Source: Planctomycetota bacterium
GTDB taxonomy: Bacteria; Planctomycetota; Planctomycetia; Pirellulales; Pirellulaceae
NCBI GenBank assembly: GCA_029259935.1
Contig: JAJDEH010000298.1
Coordinates: forward strand, 1-64,000
Direction of reading: 5' to 3'
DNA length: 64,000 nucleotides
Part shown: positions 19,099 to 28,700 of the stretch, piece after piece
Position numbering within the stretch: the stretch's first letter is position 1
Layout of the letters: each line of letters starts with the position of its first letter
Notes under the pieces: model-generated
The model's database searches: none
What the model was told of the DNA's origin: nothing
The model's input: the letters and a program-made list of their open reading frames with translations, nothing else
Program-made: the position numbers and the translations under genes

Positions 19099-20205
19099 TT
19101 ACGGAGATTTGCGGTCGGCGTTCTCGCTTATCCTGCACTCTGGCAAAGATTTTTTGAGCGAGTCGATACCTTCAGCAGTTACGCCCGTATCATAGACTTC
19201 AATAAAATCCAACTTTGGCATCCTACTAAGATACGTTAGTCCGACGTCAGAAGTCGCTGTTCTTGTCAGCTCGATCGTCTGCAGAGAATGCAGCCTACCG
19301 ATCTTCGACAACGTGGCGTCGGTAATCGCTGTTCCGTTTAGATCAAGCCATTCTAAACTCGTGGTGCTCACTAATAGGTCTGCTGCCGAATCCGTAATGT
19401 CCGTATTCTCAAGAAACAAGTACCTAAGAGTGGGATGGGGCAATAGGTCTTTTAGGCCAGTTTCGGTAACGCTCGTATCCGATAAATTCAATTTTTCGAG
19501 TTTTGGCAATGACCGAATATGCGCGACAGCCGTGTCATTGATTGAGGATGAGCCAGTCAGATCCAGCGCCCATATCGCGTTATTTGCGGCGATATGCCGT
19601 AGGCCGTCCGAGCTAACGCTCGTCTCCCTCAGTTCAAGATAGTCCAAACGCGGCATCTTACCAATTTGGGCCATCCAATCATCAGAAACATTCGCTCCAT
19701 ACAGTGACAGTTGTTCAATGTTTGGAAGGCTCGGCAGGCCGGTAACTTCCACGTCTGACAACTCCATTTCGTCCAGAATCAACTCGGTCAGTCCCGATAA
19801 AGTGGCCAAACGGTCCACGACGCCGTCCTCGAAACGCAATTCCGTAAAAGATACTGCGTAGCAGTTCGGAAGTTGTCTCAATCGTTCGATTGTTGTGGTA
19901 GTTACTACTCCGCCGTCGAAGTCAATCCTCAGAGCTTCCGAGAGCATACTCTTGCCAACTAGCCAATCCCACGCGCTGAGCTCGGGCAGTTGCAATTCCC
20001 TAAACACAATCTGACCACCGGACCCCGAAATATCGTTGATCAATCGTTCTTCAAAGCGTTGTCGTTGCCACTGACGGCCCATCCACCCCAGAAGGCATAC
20101 AATGAGCGTGAAACCAACCAAAAAGAGTCGCAGGCTTACTCTAAACCGAAGCCTTGACAGAAACGACGTTCTTTTGGTGCTCACCACCGCACTCATGACC
20201 CTCAC
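19099..20205 (-). CDS. Membrane-anchored leucine-rich repeat protein
   Basis: A 368-residue protein. After a basic N-terminus there is a single membrane helix (RLFLVGFTLIVCLLGWMG, about residues 27-44), a charged helix (RQWQRQRFEERL), and then a run of leucine-rich repeats of roughly 23 residues, visible as LTELILDEMELSD, IEQLSLYGANVSD, LDYLELRETSVSS, LEKLNLSDTSVTE, LRYLFLENTDITD, LEWLDLNGTAITD and LQTIELTRTATSD. The repeat form is the bacterial or cysteine-free type common in planctomycetes. A shorter gene of the same class lies, interrupted, at 50467-50913. The start could be GTG 20205 or ATG 20196. It stands alone on its strand; its partner and role are unknown, although such repeats bind proteins. 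Confidence 0.85.
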   Translation of the reverse strand: MRVMSAVVSTKRTSFLSRLRFRVSLRLFLVGFTLIVCLLGWMGRQWQRQRFEERLINDISGSGGQIVFRELQLPELSAWDWLVGKSMLSEALRIDFDGGVVTTTTIERLRQLPNCYAVSFTELRFEDGVVDRLATLSGLTELILDEMELSDVEVTGLPSLPNIEQLSLYGANVSDDWMAQIGKMPRLDYLELRETSVSSDGLRHIAANNAIWALDLTGSSSINDTAVAHIRSLPKLEKLNLSDTSVTETGLKDLLPHPTLRYLFLENTDITDSAADLLVSTTSLEWLDLNGTAITDATLSKIGRLHSLQTIELTRTATSDVGLTYLSRMPKLDFIEVYDTGVTAEGIDSLKKSLPECRISENADRKSP

Positions 20206-20368
20206 TGCAAATCAGAAATCTCCGATGCTTTCAACTTCTCGACAAGAGATGCAAGTCGTTGCCGAGAATACAGCGTCCGGGATCCAATGACTCAATTCGA
20301 TAATCGCATGAGTCGATGGGATCGCCCCCGAGAGATCTAATCGATGCATCAGCGAGTCGCCGGAGCGA

Positions 20369-22261
20369 CTACTTTTTCTCTGGGTGAACTTTGGTCAACA
20401 CGCAGCCGGTGGCGAGCCAGCCATCGTCAGCGGTCCGCACGAAGATTCCCATCGGGCCCAGATAACGCCGCACGATTTGGTAGTCGGGCATCTTGGCACC
20501 ATCGATTTTCTGCTTTCTGACGACGCCCTCTTCTTCCGAGCCCAGCATGCCGTTGAGGATCTTGCCGATGATGGATTTAGATTCCGGCATTTTGTTTTGG
20601 CGAACCAATTCATACGTGGCCCGCAACGATTCGTCCAAGCGGCTGAAGATGCGGAAGCTGTCAGTGCCCGCGCCGATCTTCTTCAATTCGTAGTTCACAA
20701 TTTGATAATCCTCGGCCTCTCGCAATTGATCTTGCTCGTCGAGGGTCACCAAGAAGTCCCTCAGGTAGTCGACGTGAGAACCGATCAACAGATGGTTATT
20801 CGCGACCGTCACCGCCGAATTCGGCAGAGCGGCGTCCATGGCGTCTTCTTCCTCGTCGTCAAATCCGCCGCCGAGACCGGGAACGCCGTCAATGGTCGGT
20901 CCATCTAACTCGTCCTCGTCGTCCTCGTCGTTGATGATTTCCCAAATGACATGGCCGCCGAACTCGCGTTTCTTGGCTTGGGGGTCATGCTCCATCGCTC
21001 GATTGACCGTGTTCTGCACAATTCGCGGATTCGTCACCTCGATGGCTATCACGAATCGTTCGCTGTCGGTGGTGATCGGCAACCGGTTGTCCGTCATGAG
21101 AGTCGCGCGGTCGGAGAGGTAGGCTACCAGTTCCTTTCGCACATCGATCTTGGGGCCATTTGAATCGTTTTTGATACCGTGCAGGACGTCTTCAAAGATC
21201 GGATCTCCGGCGATCTCGTCCACGATCCACTTCGCGGAATTGAAAGCGTTTTTAAGGTCCCAACGAAAAGTCGCGTACAACGCTCCGTTTCGGGAAACCC
21301 AAGGCTGGGCCTCCAGGTCGTCGCTGTTGGGGAAGTCCAGCATCTTGGCCGCCTTCTCAAACTCGCCGGGTGCGTAGGCGAACGAATAATGCAGCACTTC
21401 GTGTTCGCCCGTCGACAGCATCACATGGCCGCCGCCGCCTTGGATGGCGCGGAAGCCGGTGTTCGACAAGACCTTCAGGAAATCAGGTCCCCGCTTCTTC
21501 GCGCTGCCCGATTCCGCGCGAGCGACTTCGATGAACCCAAACGGCTCGAGGAACCAGCGCAGATCGGGCTTTCGTTCGCCGGCGGCTTGTTTGCTTCGCT
21601 GCATCGAAACTCGATAGGCCTCGACGCTGGTCAAGGAATCCATCGGCTCGCCCTTGGTGCGCGATAAGATGCCCTTCAAGGTGTCCAGATGGTTGATGGA
21701 AATAAGCAAATCATTGTGAATCCCGATATAGACCGTCTCGCCAACCCGCTTTCCTTTTTTGGGGGGCAGAACGACCTTTTCCATTCTCGCCTCGCCCACC
21801 TTGACGGTCTTCTTCGTCGCTCCTTGCTCGGTTAGTTCCTTGATCAGCCGTGCAATGAGGGCCTTTGCATTCTCGCTCTGGCCGGCAACGTCGACTAGCA
21901 GCGCCGTTGCATGCTTCTTCTTGTCGCCTGCCGGCTGAATTTTTGCCAGGCTAACTTCCCCACCGGCGATGCTCTTTAGATCATCCAAGCTAAGTGAAAC
22001 TTGGATGTCGTCGCCACGGCCTTTTTTGAATTGCTTCCACAGATCATCCACGAATGGTTTCATGGCCGGATCTTCCAGCAACTGGCCCATTTGGGTTTCC
22101 AACCATTTGGTTTCCAGTTGTCGAATGTCGGGAACCGAGACATAGCCCTTGGTTGTGCTAGGAAGCAGAACATCGCTGGGGCGCGCCGCCTGGACCGACG
22201 GAGCCAAGGCAAAAGAATACGTGGCTGCAATCAGGAGTAAGGCATGGGAGAGACGTAGCAC
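20369..22261 (-). CDS. Large secreted protein of unknown function
   Basis: A 630-residue protein read from a GTG at 22259-22261 with GGAG 8 bases upstream. The N-terminus is a signal peptide (LSHALLLIAATYSFALAPS, cleaved near VQA-A). The sequence alternates beta and helix, with lysine-rich patches (KKTVKVGEARMEKVVLPPKKGK) and an acidic patch (NDEDDEDELDGP ... DDEEEDAMD, about residues 440-470). No catalytic motif is seen. The pattern after the signal peptide (RPSDVLLPSTTKGYVSVPD) resembles planctomycete secreted DUF-type proteins such as the one at 7977-9698. It is flanked by an intergenic inverted repeat and diverges from the HD phosphohydrolase gene. Confidence 0.78.
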   Translation of the reverse strand: MLRLSHALLLIAATYSFALAPSVQAARPSDVLLPSTTKGYVSVPDIRQLETKWLETQMGQLLEDPAMKPFVDDLWKQFKKGRGDDIQVSLSLDDLKSIAGGEVSLAKIQPAGDKKKHATALLVDVAGQSENAKALIARLIKELTEQGATKKTVKVGEARMEKVVLPPKKGKRVGETVYIGIHNDLLISINHLDTLKGILSRTKGEPMDSLTSVEAYRVSMQRSKQAAGERKPDLRWFLEPFGFIEVARAESGSAKKRGPDFLKVLSNTGFRAIQGGGGHVMLSTGEHEVLHYSFAYAPGEFEKAAKMLDFPNSDDLEAQPWVSRNGALYATFRWDLKNAFNSAKWIVDEIAGDPIFEDVLHGIKNDSNGPKIDVRKELVAYLSDRATLMTDNRLPITTDSERFVIAIEVTNPRIVQNTVNRAMEHDPQAKKREFGGHVIWEIINDEDDEDELDGPTIDGVPGLGGGFDDEEEDAMDAALPNSAVTVANNHLLIGSHVDYLRDFLVTLDEQDQLREAEDYQIVNYELKKIGAGTDSFRIFSRLDESLRATYELVRQNKMPESKSIIGKILNGMLGSEEEGVVRKQKIDGAKMPDYQIVRRYLGPMGIFVRTADDGWLATGCVLTKVHPEKK

Positions 22262-22388
22262 AGTGTTATCTCCGAGGTAGGAAAGACGCGCCGGGCAGAA
22301 GGGGGATTTAGGGTTATTGGATTATCGGCACTTTTGGTTATGGCCACCCAAAATGGAGTGAGGAGGGGTTATCGCAAGATTCACCCGC

Positions 22389-22466
22389 ACACCTCCCCCT
22401 TTCCGGCCAGATCATAACGGATTCTGTTGATTTAGTAAATCTAGGCGAATTGCAAGGGGGAGGTGT
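22389..22466. repeat. 13-base perfect inverted repeat with a long loop between divergent genes
   Basis: ACACCTCCCCCTT (22389-22401) and AAGGGGGAGGTGT (22454-22466) are exact reverse complements, 52 bases apart. The arms share the CTCCCCCTT/AAGGGGGAG core with the compact hairpins at 37501-37522 and, less exactly, 32605-32625, so this may be a member of an interspersed palindromic repeat family with material inserted between its arms. It lies between two divergent genes and could also be a promoter-region hairpin. Confidence 0.6.
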
Positions 22467-22529
22467 CCGCGGCAGGAGGCCAGTTGCCAATGGTGGACGG
22501 ACTTTTGCGAAGCGGCAATAATCCCGGTT

Positions 22530-23924
22530 ATGCAACCTTATCTAGGAGAGAGCCTCAGCCATGACCCCATTCACGGCTACATTCCGTTCGCTTCTGGCGG
22601 GGGGGAGGGCAAGGATGTCTCCGAACAACAGATCATCGATCACGCTTGGGTCCAGCGGCTGAGGCAGATTCATCAGTTGCAAACGGCCTGGTGGGTCTTC
22701 CCCACGGCTGAGCACACCCGCTTCCAACACGTCATCGGGGCAATGCATTTGGCGAGTAAGGTAATCGGCAAGCTATACGATGGCCTGGCGACGGTCTGCC
22801 GCGACGTTCCCAGTCGGGGCTATGTGGAATGCTTGTTGCGAATGGCCGGGCTGCTTCACGATGTGGGACACGGGCCGTTTGGCCATTTCTTTGATGCCCA
22901 TTATCTGAAGGATTACGGACTGACCCACGAGACCTTGGGCGCGAAGATCATTGTCGACGAACTGGGCGACATGATCCGCGGGCTGCGGCGAAATCCCAGT
23001 ACGCAACTTGCCAAGGACGAACAACTCGATCCCCGGCAGATTGCGTGGCTGATCCAACGTCCTTCTGCCGACGTGGATCGCGAACAGCCGCGCTGGCTTG
23101 GATTTCTACGCAGTCTGCTCAGTGGCATTTACACGATCGACAATATGGACTTCGTGCTGCGCGATGCCTATATGTCCGGTTACAGCCAACGGTCGTTCGA
23201 TCTGGATCGGCTGCTGCACTACACGTTCTTCAGTGAGTCCGGGCTGACGATTCACGATCGGGGAATCGAAGCCCTGGTCCGTTTCATGTCGGTGCGGGCC
23301 GAACTGTTTCGCTCTATTTATTTTCACCGCACCGTGCGAGCGATCGACTTGACGTTGCAGGATCTGTTCGCGGATAGCAAAGCGTTTCTGTTTCCCGGCA
23401 ATCCACTCGACCACTTGGACGAATACCAACGGTTCACGGAATCCTCGCTGCTGGTCGACGTCGCCCGCTGGGATCAGAGCGAAAATTCCCGGCAGCGAGA
23501 ACTAGGAACTCGTTGGCGCGAATTCCTTTCCAGGCAAATCGATTGGAAATTGGTATGCCAACGGAACGTGGTCTTCGCCGAACAAGACGCCGAACAGAGC
23601 AGCATCTTCAGCGACGCCGGCATGGTAAAGAATAAGCTGGCGGCAAGTGTCCCCGAGCAGTTTCATGACGATATCCGCGTCGATATCGCGCGGCACATTC
23701 ACCGGCCGCATACGCGGGGTCCGTCGAGCGGCCAGAACTTCTTGTACGATTCGGCCCGCGACCAAATTCGACCACTCAGCGCGCACCAACTTTACCGCCG
23801 CCTTCCCGTCAGCCACCGAATTTGTAGGATCTATGCCAGAAGGCGGGACCACGACGCCGAATTGACGGCCGCCTTGGACCAACTTGTCGGCGGCGTTGGC
23901 GAAGACGATTTGACCAACATGTGA
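22530..23924 (+). CDS. HD-domain phosphohydrolase (dNTPase/SAMHD1-like)
   Basis: A 464-residue protein opening with SHDPIHGYIPF, the entrance typical of the YdhJ/SAMHD1-like HD family. The metal motif is complete: H in TRFQHVIGAM, HD in GLLHDVGHGPFGH, and the late Asp in DNMDFVLRDAYMSG. These four residues coordinate a metal pair that hydrolyses phosphate esters, in this subfamily usually dNTPs to deoxynucleoside and triphosphate, or related nucleotides. No membrane segment, so cytosolic. The next gene, a sugar kinase, starts 7 bases after the stop, suggesting co-transcription although the chemistry is unrelated. Substrate is inferred from the family only. Confidence 0.88.
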   Translation: MQPYLGESLSHDPIHGYIPFASGGGEGKDVSEQQIIDHAWVQRLRQIHQLQTAWWVFPTAEHTRFQHVIGAMHLASKVIGKLYDGLATVCRDVPSRGYVECLLRMAGLLHDVGHGPFGHFFDAHYLKDYGLTHETLGAKIIVDELGDMIRGLRRNPSTQLAKDEQLDPRQIAWLIQRPSADVDREQPRWLGFLRSLLSGIYTIDNMDFVLRDAYMSGYSQRSFDLDRLLHYTFFSESGLTIHDRGIEALVRFMSVRAELFRSIYFHRTVRAIDLTLQDLFADSKAFLFPGNPLDHLDEYQRFTESSLLVDVARWDQSENSRQRELGTRWREFLSRQIDWKLVCQRNVVFAEQDAEQSSIFSDAGMVKNKLAASVPEQFHDDIRVDIARHIHRPHTRGPSSGQNFLYDSARDQIRPLSAHQLYRRLPVSHRICRIYARRRDHDAELTAALDQLVGGVGEDDLTNM

Positions 23925-23930
23925 TTCTAG

Positions 23931-25034
23931 ATGGGACAACCGAATATGTTTTTAGGCTTCGGAGAAATCATGGTGCGGATCGCTCCCCAGGACCGGCTGC
24001 GTTGGCGTCAAGCCGTGCCGGGACGAGTTGAAGTGACTTGGGGCGGCGGCGAAGCGAATGTGTGCGCGTCGCTGGCGATGTTTGGCGAGCAGGTTCGTTA
24101 TTCCACCGCTCTGCCACGTCACGCGATCTCGGAAACGTTGGCCGGTTCGCTGCGGTCAGTTGGCGTCGAAACCGATCATATTCTCTGGCGGAATGAAGGC
24201 CGGCTGGGCGTGTACTTCGTCGAAGTCGGCGCGAATCAACGGGGCTCGACCGTGCTGTACGATCGCGAGTACAGCGCCGTGAGCCTCGCCGCGCCGGACG
24301 AATACGATTGGGATTCCATCTTGGCGGGCGTTCACCATCTGCACATTACTGGGATCACGCCCGCCATCAGCGAGACCGCCTGCCAAGCGAATCTCGAGAT
24401 CGCTCGCCGCGCCAAACAGTCGGGCATCACCGTTTCTTGCGACTTGAACTTCCGCAAGAAGCTGTGGAATTGGCGGCCCGGCACCGCGCCGCGGGATCTG
24501 GCCCGCGAGTCGATGGCGCAAGTCTTGCCTTATGTCGACTTGATCATCGGCAACGAAGAAGACGCGGCCGATGTTCTCGACATTCATGCTTCGGGCACGG
24601 ATGTGGCGCAAGGGCAAATCAACGCGGCGGCGTACGAGCAAGTGGCCCGACAAATGGTTGAACGTTTTCCAAATGTCTCGCGCGTGGCGATCACTTTGCG
24701 GGAGAGTATTTCGGCCGACCACAATAACTGGGGCGCGATGCTGTTCGATGTCAAGTCGAACGCCTCCTACCTAGCGCCGCTGAACGCCGACGGCGAATAC
24801 CAGCCTTACGAAATCCGCGACATTGTCGACCGCGTGGGTGCCGGCGATTCGTTCGCGGCCGGGTTGCTGCACGCCTTGAACAGCGAAGACTACGCGGCCC
24901 CCGGCCGTGCCATCCAGTTCGCCGTCGCGGCCAGTTGCCTCAAGCATTCGATCAAGGGCGACTTCAATTACGTGACACATGACGAAGTCGCGGCACTCGC
25001 TTCGGGCAACGCGACTGGCCGAGTTCAACGCTGA
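23931..25034 (+). CDS. PfkB-family sugar kinase, probably 2-keto-3-deoxygluconate kinase
   Basis: A 367-residue ribokinase-fold enzyme. The N-terminal glycine-rich substrate segment is GRVEVTWGGGEANVCASLAM, and the C-terminal PfkB signature with catalytic Asp is DRVGAGDSFAAGLLHAL. The sequence SCDLNFRKKLW in the middle (the NxR-K element) and the opening FLGFGEIMVRIAP are characteristic of KdgK, which phosphorylates 2-keto-3-deoxygluconate to KDPG in uronate and Entner-Doudoroff catabolism. An alternative start at the ATG 23946 gives FLGFGEI directly. It follows the HD gene closely and converges on a DUF1080 gene, compatible with a glycan-degradation role. Specificity is inferred. Confidence 0.85.
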   Translation: MGQPNMFLGFGEIMVRIAPQDRLRWRQAVPGRVEVTWGGGEANVCASLAMFGEQVRYSTALPRHAISETLAGSLRSVGVETDHILWRNEGRLGVYFVEVGANQRGSTVLYDREYSAVSLAAPDEYDWDSILAGVHHLHITGITPAISETACQANLEIARRAKQSGITVSCDLNFRKKLWNWRPGTAPRDLARESMAQVLPYVDLIIGNEEDAADVLDIHASGTDVAQGQINAAAYEQVARQMVERFPNVSRVAITLRESISADHNNWGAMLFDVKSNASYLAPLNADGEYQPYEIRDIVDRVGAGDSFAAGLLHALNSEDYAAPGRAIQFAVAASCLKHSIKGDFNYVTHDEVAALASGNATGRVQR

Positions 25035-25069
25035 ATCTAGCAACATGAATCCGGCAGCGAACTCAATTG

Positions 25070-25705
25070 CTATTCGATTTCCCTGATTCGCAGATTCCGG
25101 AACTCTAGCGGGGCCCCTTCGGCTTGTAGGCCGATGTGGCCGTTGGGCGGCATGAGTCCGGTCCCCTTCCACGCAAGTTCGCCGTTACACCAAAACGTGA
25201 CTTGGTCGCCAACGACGAGAACGCGCCATTCATTCCACTCGCCGGACGCCTTCTGCAAATCCGGCACGGCCTTGCCACCGTTCAGCTTGCCGCCGATAAA
25301 CTTGCCCTCGCTGCCTTTGGCAAGGTTGAGCTGATTCCTTCCCAGGTTTTCGGGGCTGCGAATGAAGAAGCCGCTGTTGTACTTTTCACGCATCGCTCGC
25401 CATTGAAAACGCATTTCAAAATCGCCATATTCGCGAGCCGTACCCAGATGAGGGCTGCCGCCACCGGTGAGCTTGATCACCCCATCCTCGACGCTCCAGT
25501 TCGCTGGTACCTTGTCGGACTTCTTGCCGGTGAATCGCCAGCCGCTGAAATCGGTGCCGTTGAACATCGAGACGAACCCGGCGTCTTTTTCTTCCGGCGT
25601 GAGTTCATCGCCCATGGCGGAACTGGCCATACAGCAGGTGACGGCCAAAACAAACCCAATACGGACGGGGCGAAGCATGAACTGATACCTACAAAACAAT
25701 TTCAT
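25070..25705 (-). CDS. DUF1080 (3-keto-disaccharide hydrolase-like) secreted protein
   Basis: Start set at the ATG at 25703-25705, which gives a signal peptide (PVRIGFVLAVTCCMASSAMG) and has GAGG about 9 bases upstream; the frame opens earlier at 25762. About 211 residues. The mature part carries the family pattern FVSMFNGTDFSGW, then DFEMRFQWR, NSGFFIRSP and GHIGLQAEGAPLEFRNLRIREI at the end, a concanavalin A-like fold. DUF1080 members in other bacteria have been linked to hydrolysis of 3-keto glycosides. It lies 74 bases downstream of the giant propeller/methyltransferase-like gene, in the same direction, which points to joint extracellular carbohydrate processing. Confidence 0.9.
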   Translation of the reverse strand: MKLFCRYQFMLRPVRIGFVLAVTCCMASSAMGDELTPEEKDAGFVSMFNGTDFSGWRFTGKKSDKVPANWSVEDGVIKLTGGGSPHLGTAREYGDFEMRFQWRAMREKYNSGFFIRSPENLGRNQLNLAKGSEGKFIGGKLNGGKAVPDLQKASGEWNEWRVLVVGDQVTFWCNGELAWKGTGLMPPNGHIGLQAEGAPLEFRNLRIREIE

Positions 25706-25779
25706 CGTTTGTGACCTCACGTTAATAGACCGGTGTTTCCAAAGAGACGTTTCCAAAGACACGTTTCCGAAGGCATGCG

Positions 25780-28700
25780 TTATTTACTCTTGTCGCCAAA
25801 GCAGACCACATTGCCATCGGTCGTGGACAGGTAGAGCCTTCCATTAGCGACCGCCATGCTGTCCCACACGGGCAGGGCGTTAAGTGGAAGCTCGGACAGC
25901 GTCTTGCCGTCCTTTGCCGAAACCGCCATCAGCCGGCCTCCCAACTTTCCTTCCAGCGCGTAGTTCTGTTCATTCAACTCGGCCTGCACATCGGGATCAC
26001 GAGCCATCAGTTTTTTAAACGTTTCCTCTTCGTCAATCAGGTCGGGAGGGCCGGCAATAAAGAGCGTGTCGTTTGCCTTGACCATGGCCCGGGCCAACAG
26101 CGGAATATCCTCGTTCCACTTATGAGCAACAAACGAATTGCCCCCGCGGCCGGAACTCTTGCCGCGAAAACGCATCGCCAGGCGAACTTTTCCTTCCGTC
26201 TTGCGATTACCGTCCAGTTTGCCGTGGTTCTTGTTGCCCGACTGATCCATCGCCTTGCCGTCGTCGAACGAACAGGCGAGATTCAACGTCGCGTTCTTGG
26301 GCTTGGTGCCGCGACTTTCCGGATCGAGGCTGCTGAGCAATTCGATTTCGTCCGCGGTTAGCTCGCCATGATAAAGTCGAAATTCATCAATCGTCCCCAT
26401 GAACAAGTTGGGGCTGCGATAACCGCCGACCGCGCCGCCATCGTCGCCGCCGATTTCCAACGACTGGGCTGGATCGGAGGGGAGCAGTTTAGGCGCGTCG
26501 CCCGAGGCCGCCAGTTGGCCGTTCACGTAGAGCTGCAGCTTCTTGTCCTTGGTCAGCACGCCAGTCAGGTGCACCCAGTTGCCGACGATGCTCTTGCGGG
26601 CGCTGATCGAAGCCAGTTTTTCTTCCGACGTACGAACCATCCACTGCGGCTTCCCTTTGTTGACGACCAGCGCGTAGCCGACCGCCGGCCCGCCCCGCGC
26701 CGCGATGACGCCGTTGGGCTGTTCGGTGTTGACCCATGCCATGACAGCCAGCGGCGTCTTGGCCGGGTTAATGCTCTTTGTCTTTTCAAAGCGGATCATG
26801 TTCGACCCGGTTTGGCCGCGGCGCGCGGCTTTTTGTGTTTGCGCCGTTTCTCCGTCCGTGGCTTGTTCGGGCGGCGTCTTGCCGGACGAGAACAGTTGAT
26901 GCTCAATCGTGGTGGTCCACTTCAGATACTGAGCCTTGCGGCCGAAACCGTAAACGTTGGCTTCGTCGGCCACCAACATCCGGCCGGCCGGTGCATATTT
27001 CCCCGCCTGATAGTAACCGGAATGCCCGCCGGCGAAGCTGCGTCCGTAAACCCAGTAAGCACGATGAAAATAGGTGTCGTCCAGGAAGCCCATCGGCGCG
27101 AACAGATGCGCCGTCTTGCCTTTTTGTACGGAGCCTTGCTGAGCGGACTGGCCCGAGTGAGGCCCGATTCCAATACGATTGCCTTCAAAGTCGAACTGTT
27201 GCGACCGCATGTAGATCGACTCACCGTCGCTCGACAGGACATCGGGCAAACCGACCGGCATGTTGAGCACTTGCAGCCGGTCTTGCAGGTCAGCGCCCGT
27301 TTCCGGGTCGCGGTCGTCGATGATCGATTCAGAAAGCTTTTCACCCGTGTCGGCGTTGAGCCGGATGAAGCGGAGACCGCCATCGAGGAAATTGGAACGG
27401 CCGGCCACGAAATAGGCGATGTCGTTCTTCACGAGTATGTTGCCGTGCACGGGCCAGACGGATTCGACTTGTTCAAAGGCGGTCAGCCGCAGGTCGCGCG
27501 GTGCCGCGCGAAAGCGCCAAGCCAACTCGCCATCCGTCGCCCGCAGACAATAAACGCTGCCGTCGGCCGAACCGAAAACCACGCGGCCGCGGTCGACGGT
27601 GGGCGGCGAGTCGACCCGGCCGCCCGTGGTGAAACTCCACAGCACTTCACCGCTGGCGGAGTTCAATGCGTGGACGGTATGTTCATCGACTTGGGCCACG
27701 AACAAGCGGCCCTCGGCAATCACCACGCTGGAGAGCTTTCCTCCCAGCGGCGTTTGCCACGCGTGTTTCAGATCGGATGAAAGCTCCGCTGCCGTCGATC
27801 CGGTGCGGCCTGCGTCGTGGCGATAGGTGGGCCAGTCGCTCTTCGATGGTTTGCCGGCAGCGGCGATTTTTCCAAACGCGGGGCCCTTTTCCAAGCGATC
27901 TTCATCCGAGACCTCGGCTGGAACCGCTCGCGATTTGGAAGCCGGTGCCAACACGTTCATGCCGTACAGCTTGGCTTCCGGATAACAGGCACAGTTGTGC
28001 GGCGGCGCGTACACCAAGCCGTTGCAGGGCATGACTCCATACAAACATCCGCCCCGAACCCAATGATTGATATTCCAGTCCTTCTTTTCCATGTCGACGA
28101 ATTCGATGCCCGTCCGCGACGGCAGCAGGAACTTGTCGGTCGCCTTGGCAATGTAGCAGCGGTGATGAAACCAATAGGTGTTCACGTTGGGTGGAAATTC
28201 GACTTTGACTTCACCCGTTTTTGGATCGCGTCCCGTGAATACTCCGGTGTCTTGAGTTCGCGTTGTGGGGGCATTCCAGACCAGTCCGTTGGCCACCAAC
28301 AGATCCTCGGGCGACTGATAACCCGACTGGGCATGCGGAGCTGTCCAAAGTTCCTCGCCGGTCCCCTTGGCAAAGGCGTGCATCTTCCGATCGCCGCCCG
28401 CGAACAAGACTACGTTGTCGTACAAGACGAGCTTTGGTCCAAAATTCATGGTCGCGGGACGCCTGCGCCCCGACGCATCGGCCTTTTGAGTCGGAGGAGA
28501 TTTCCACTTCTGCTCGCCGGTTTGCTTGTCGAGGCAGACCACATTCTCGCCGTCGTGATACACGACGTTTTTCGCATCGGCGGTTAGCGACTGGGGCGCG
28601 ACTTTCGTCTCCCTTTTCCATCGCCGCTTTCCCGTTTCGGCGTCGAACGCCATGATCTGCCGTTCGACTTCGTTCCAGCGAAATTCTTGCGCGACGCGGC

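Noticed and set aside
26368..27780. A 470-codon plus-strand frame opposite the giant propeller gene
   Set aside because: High G+C makes long shadow frames common; composition is Arg/His/Asp rich without motifs, while the minus-strand protein has clear domains.
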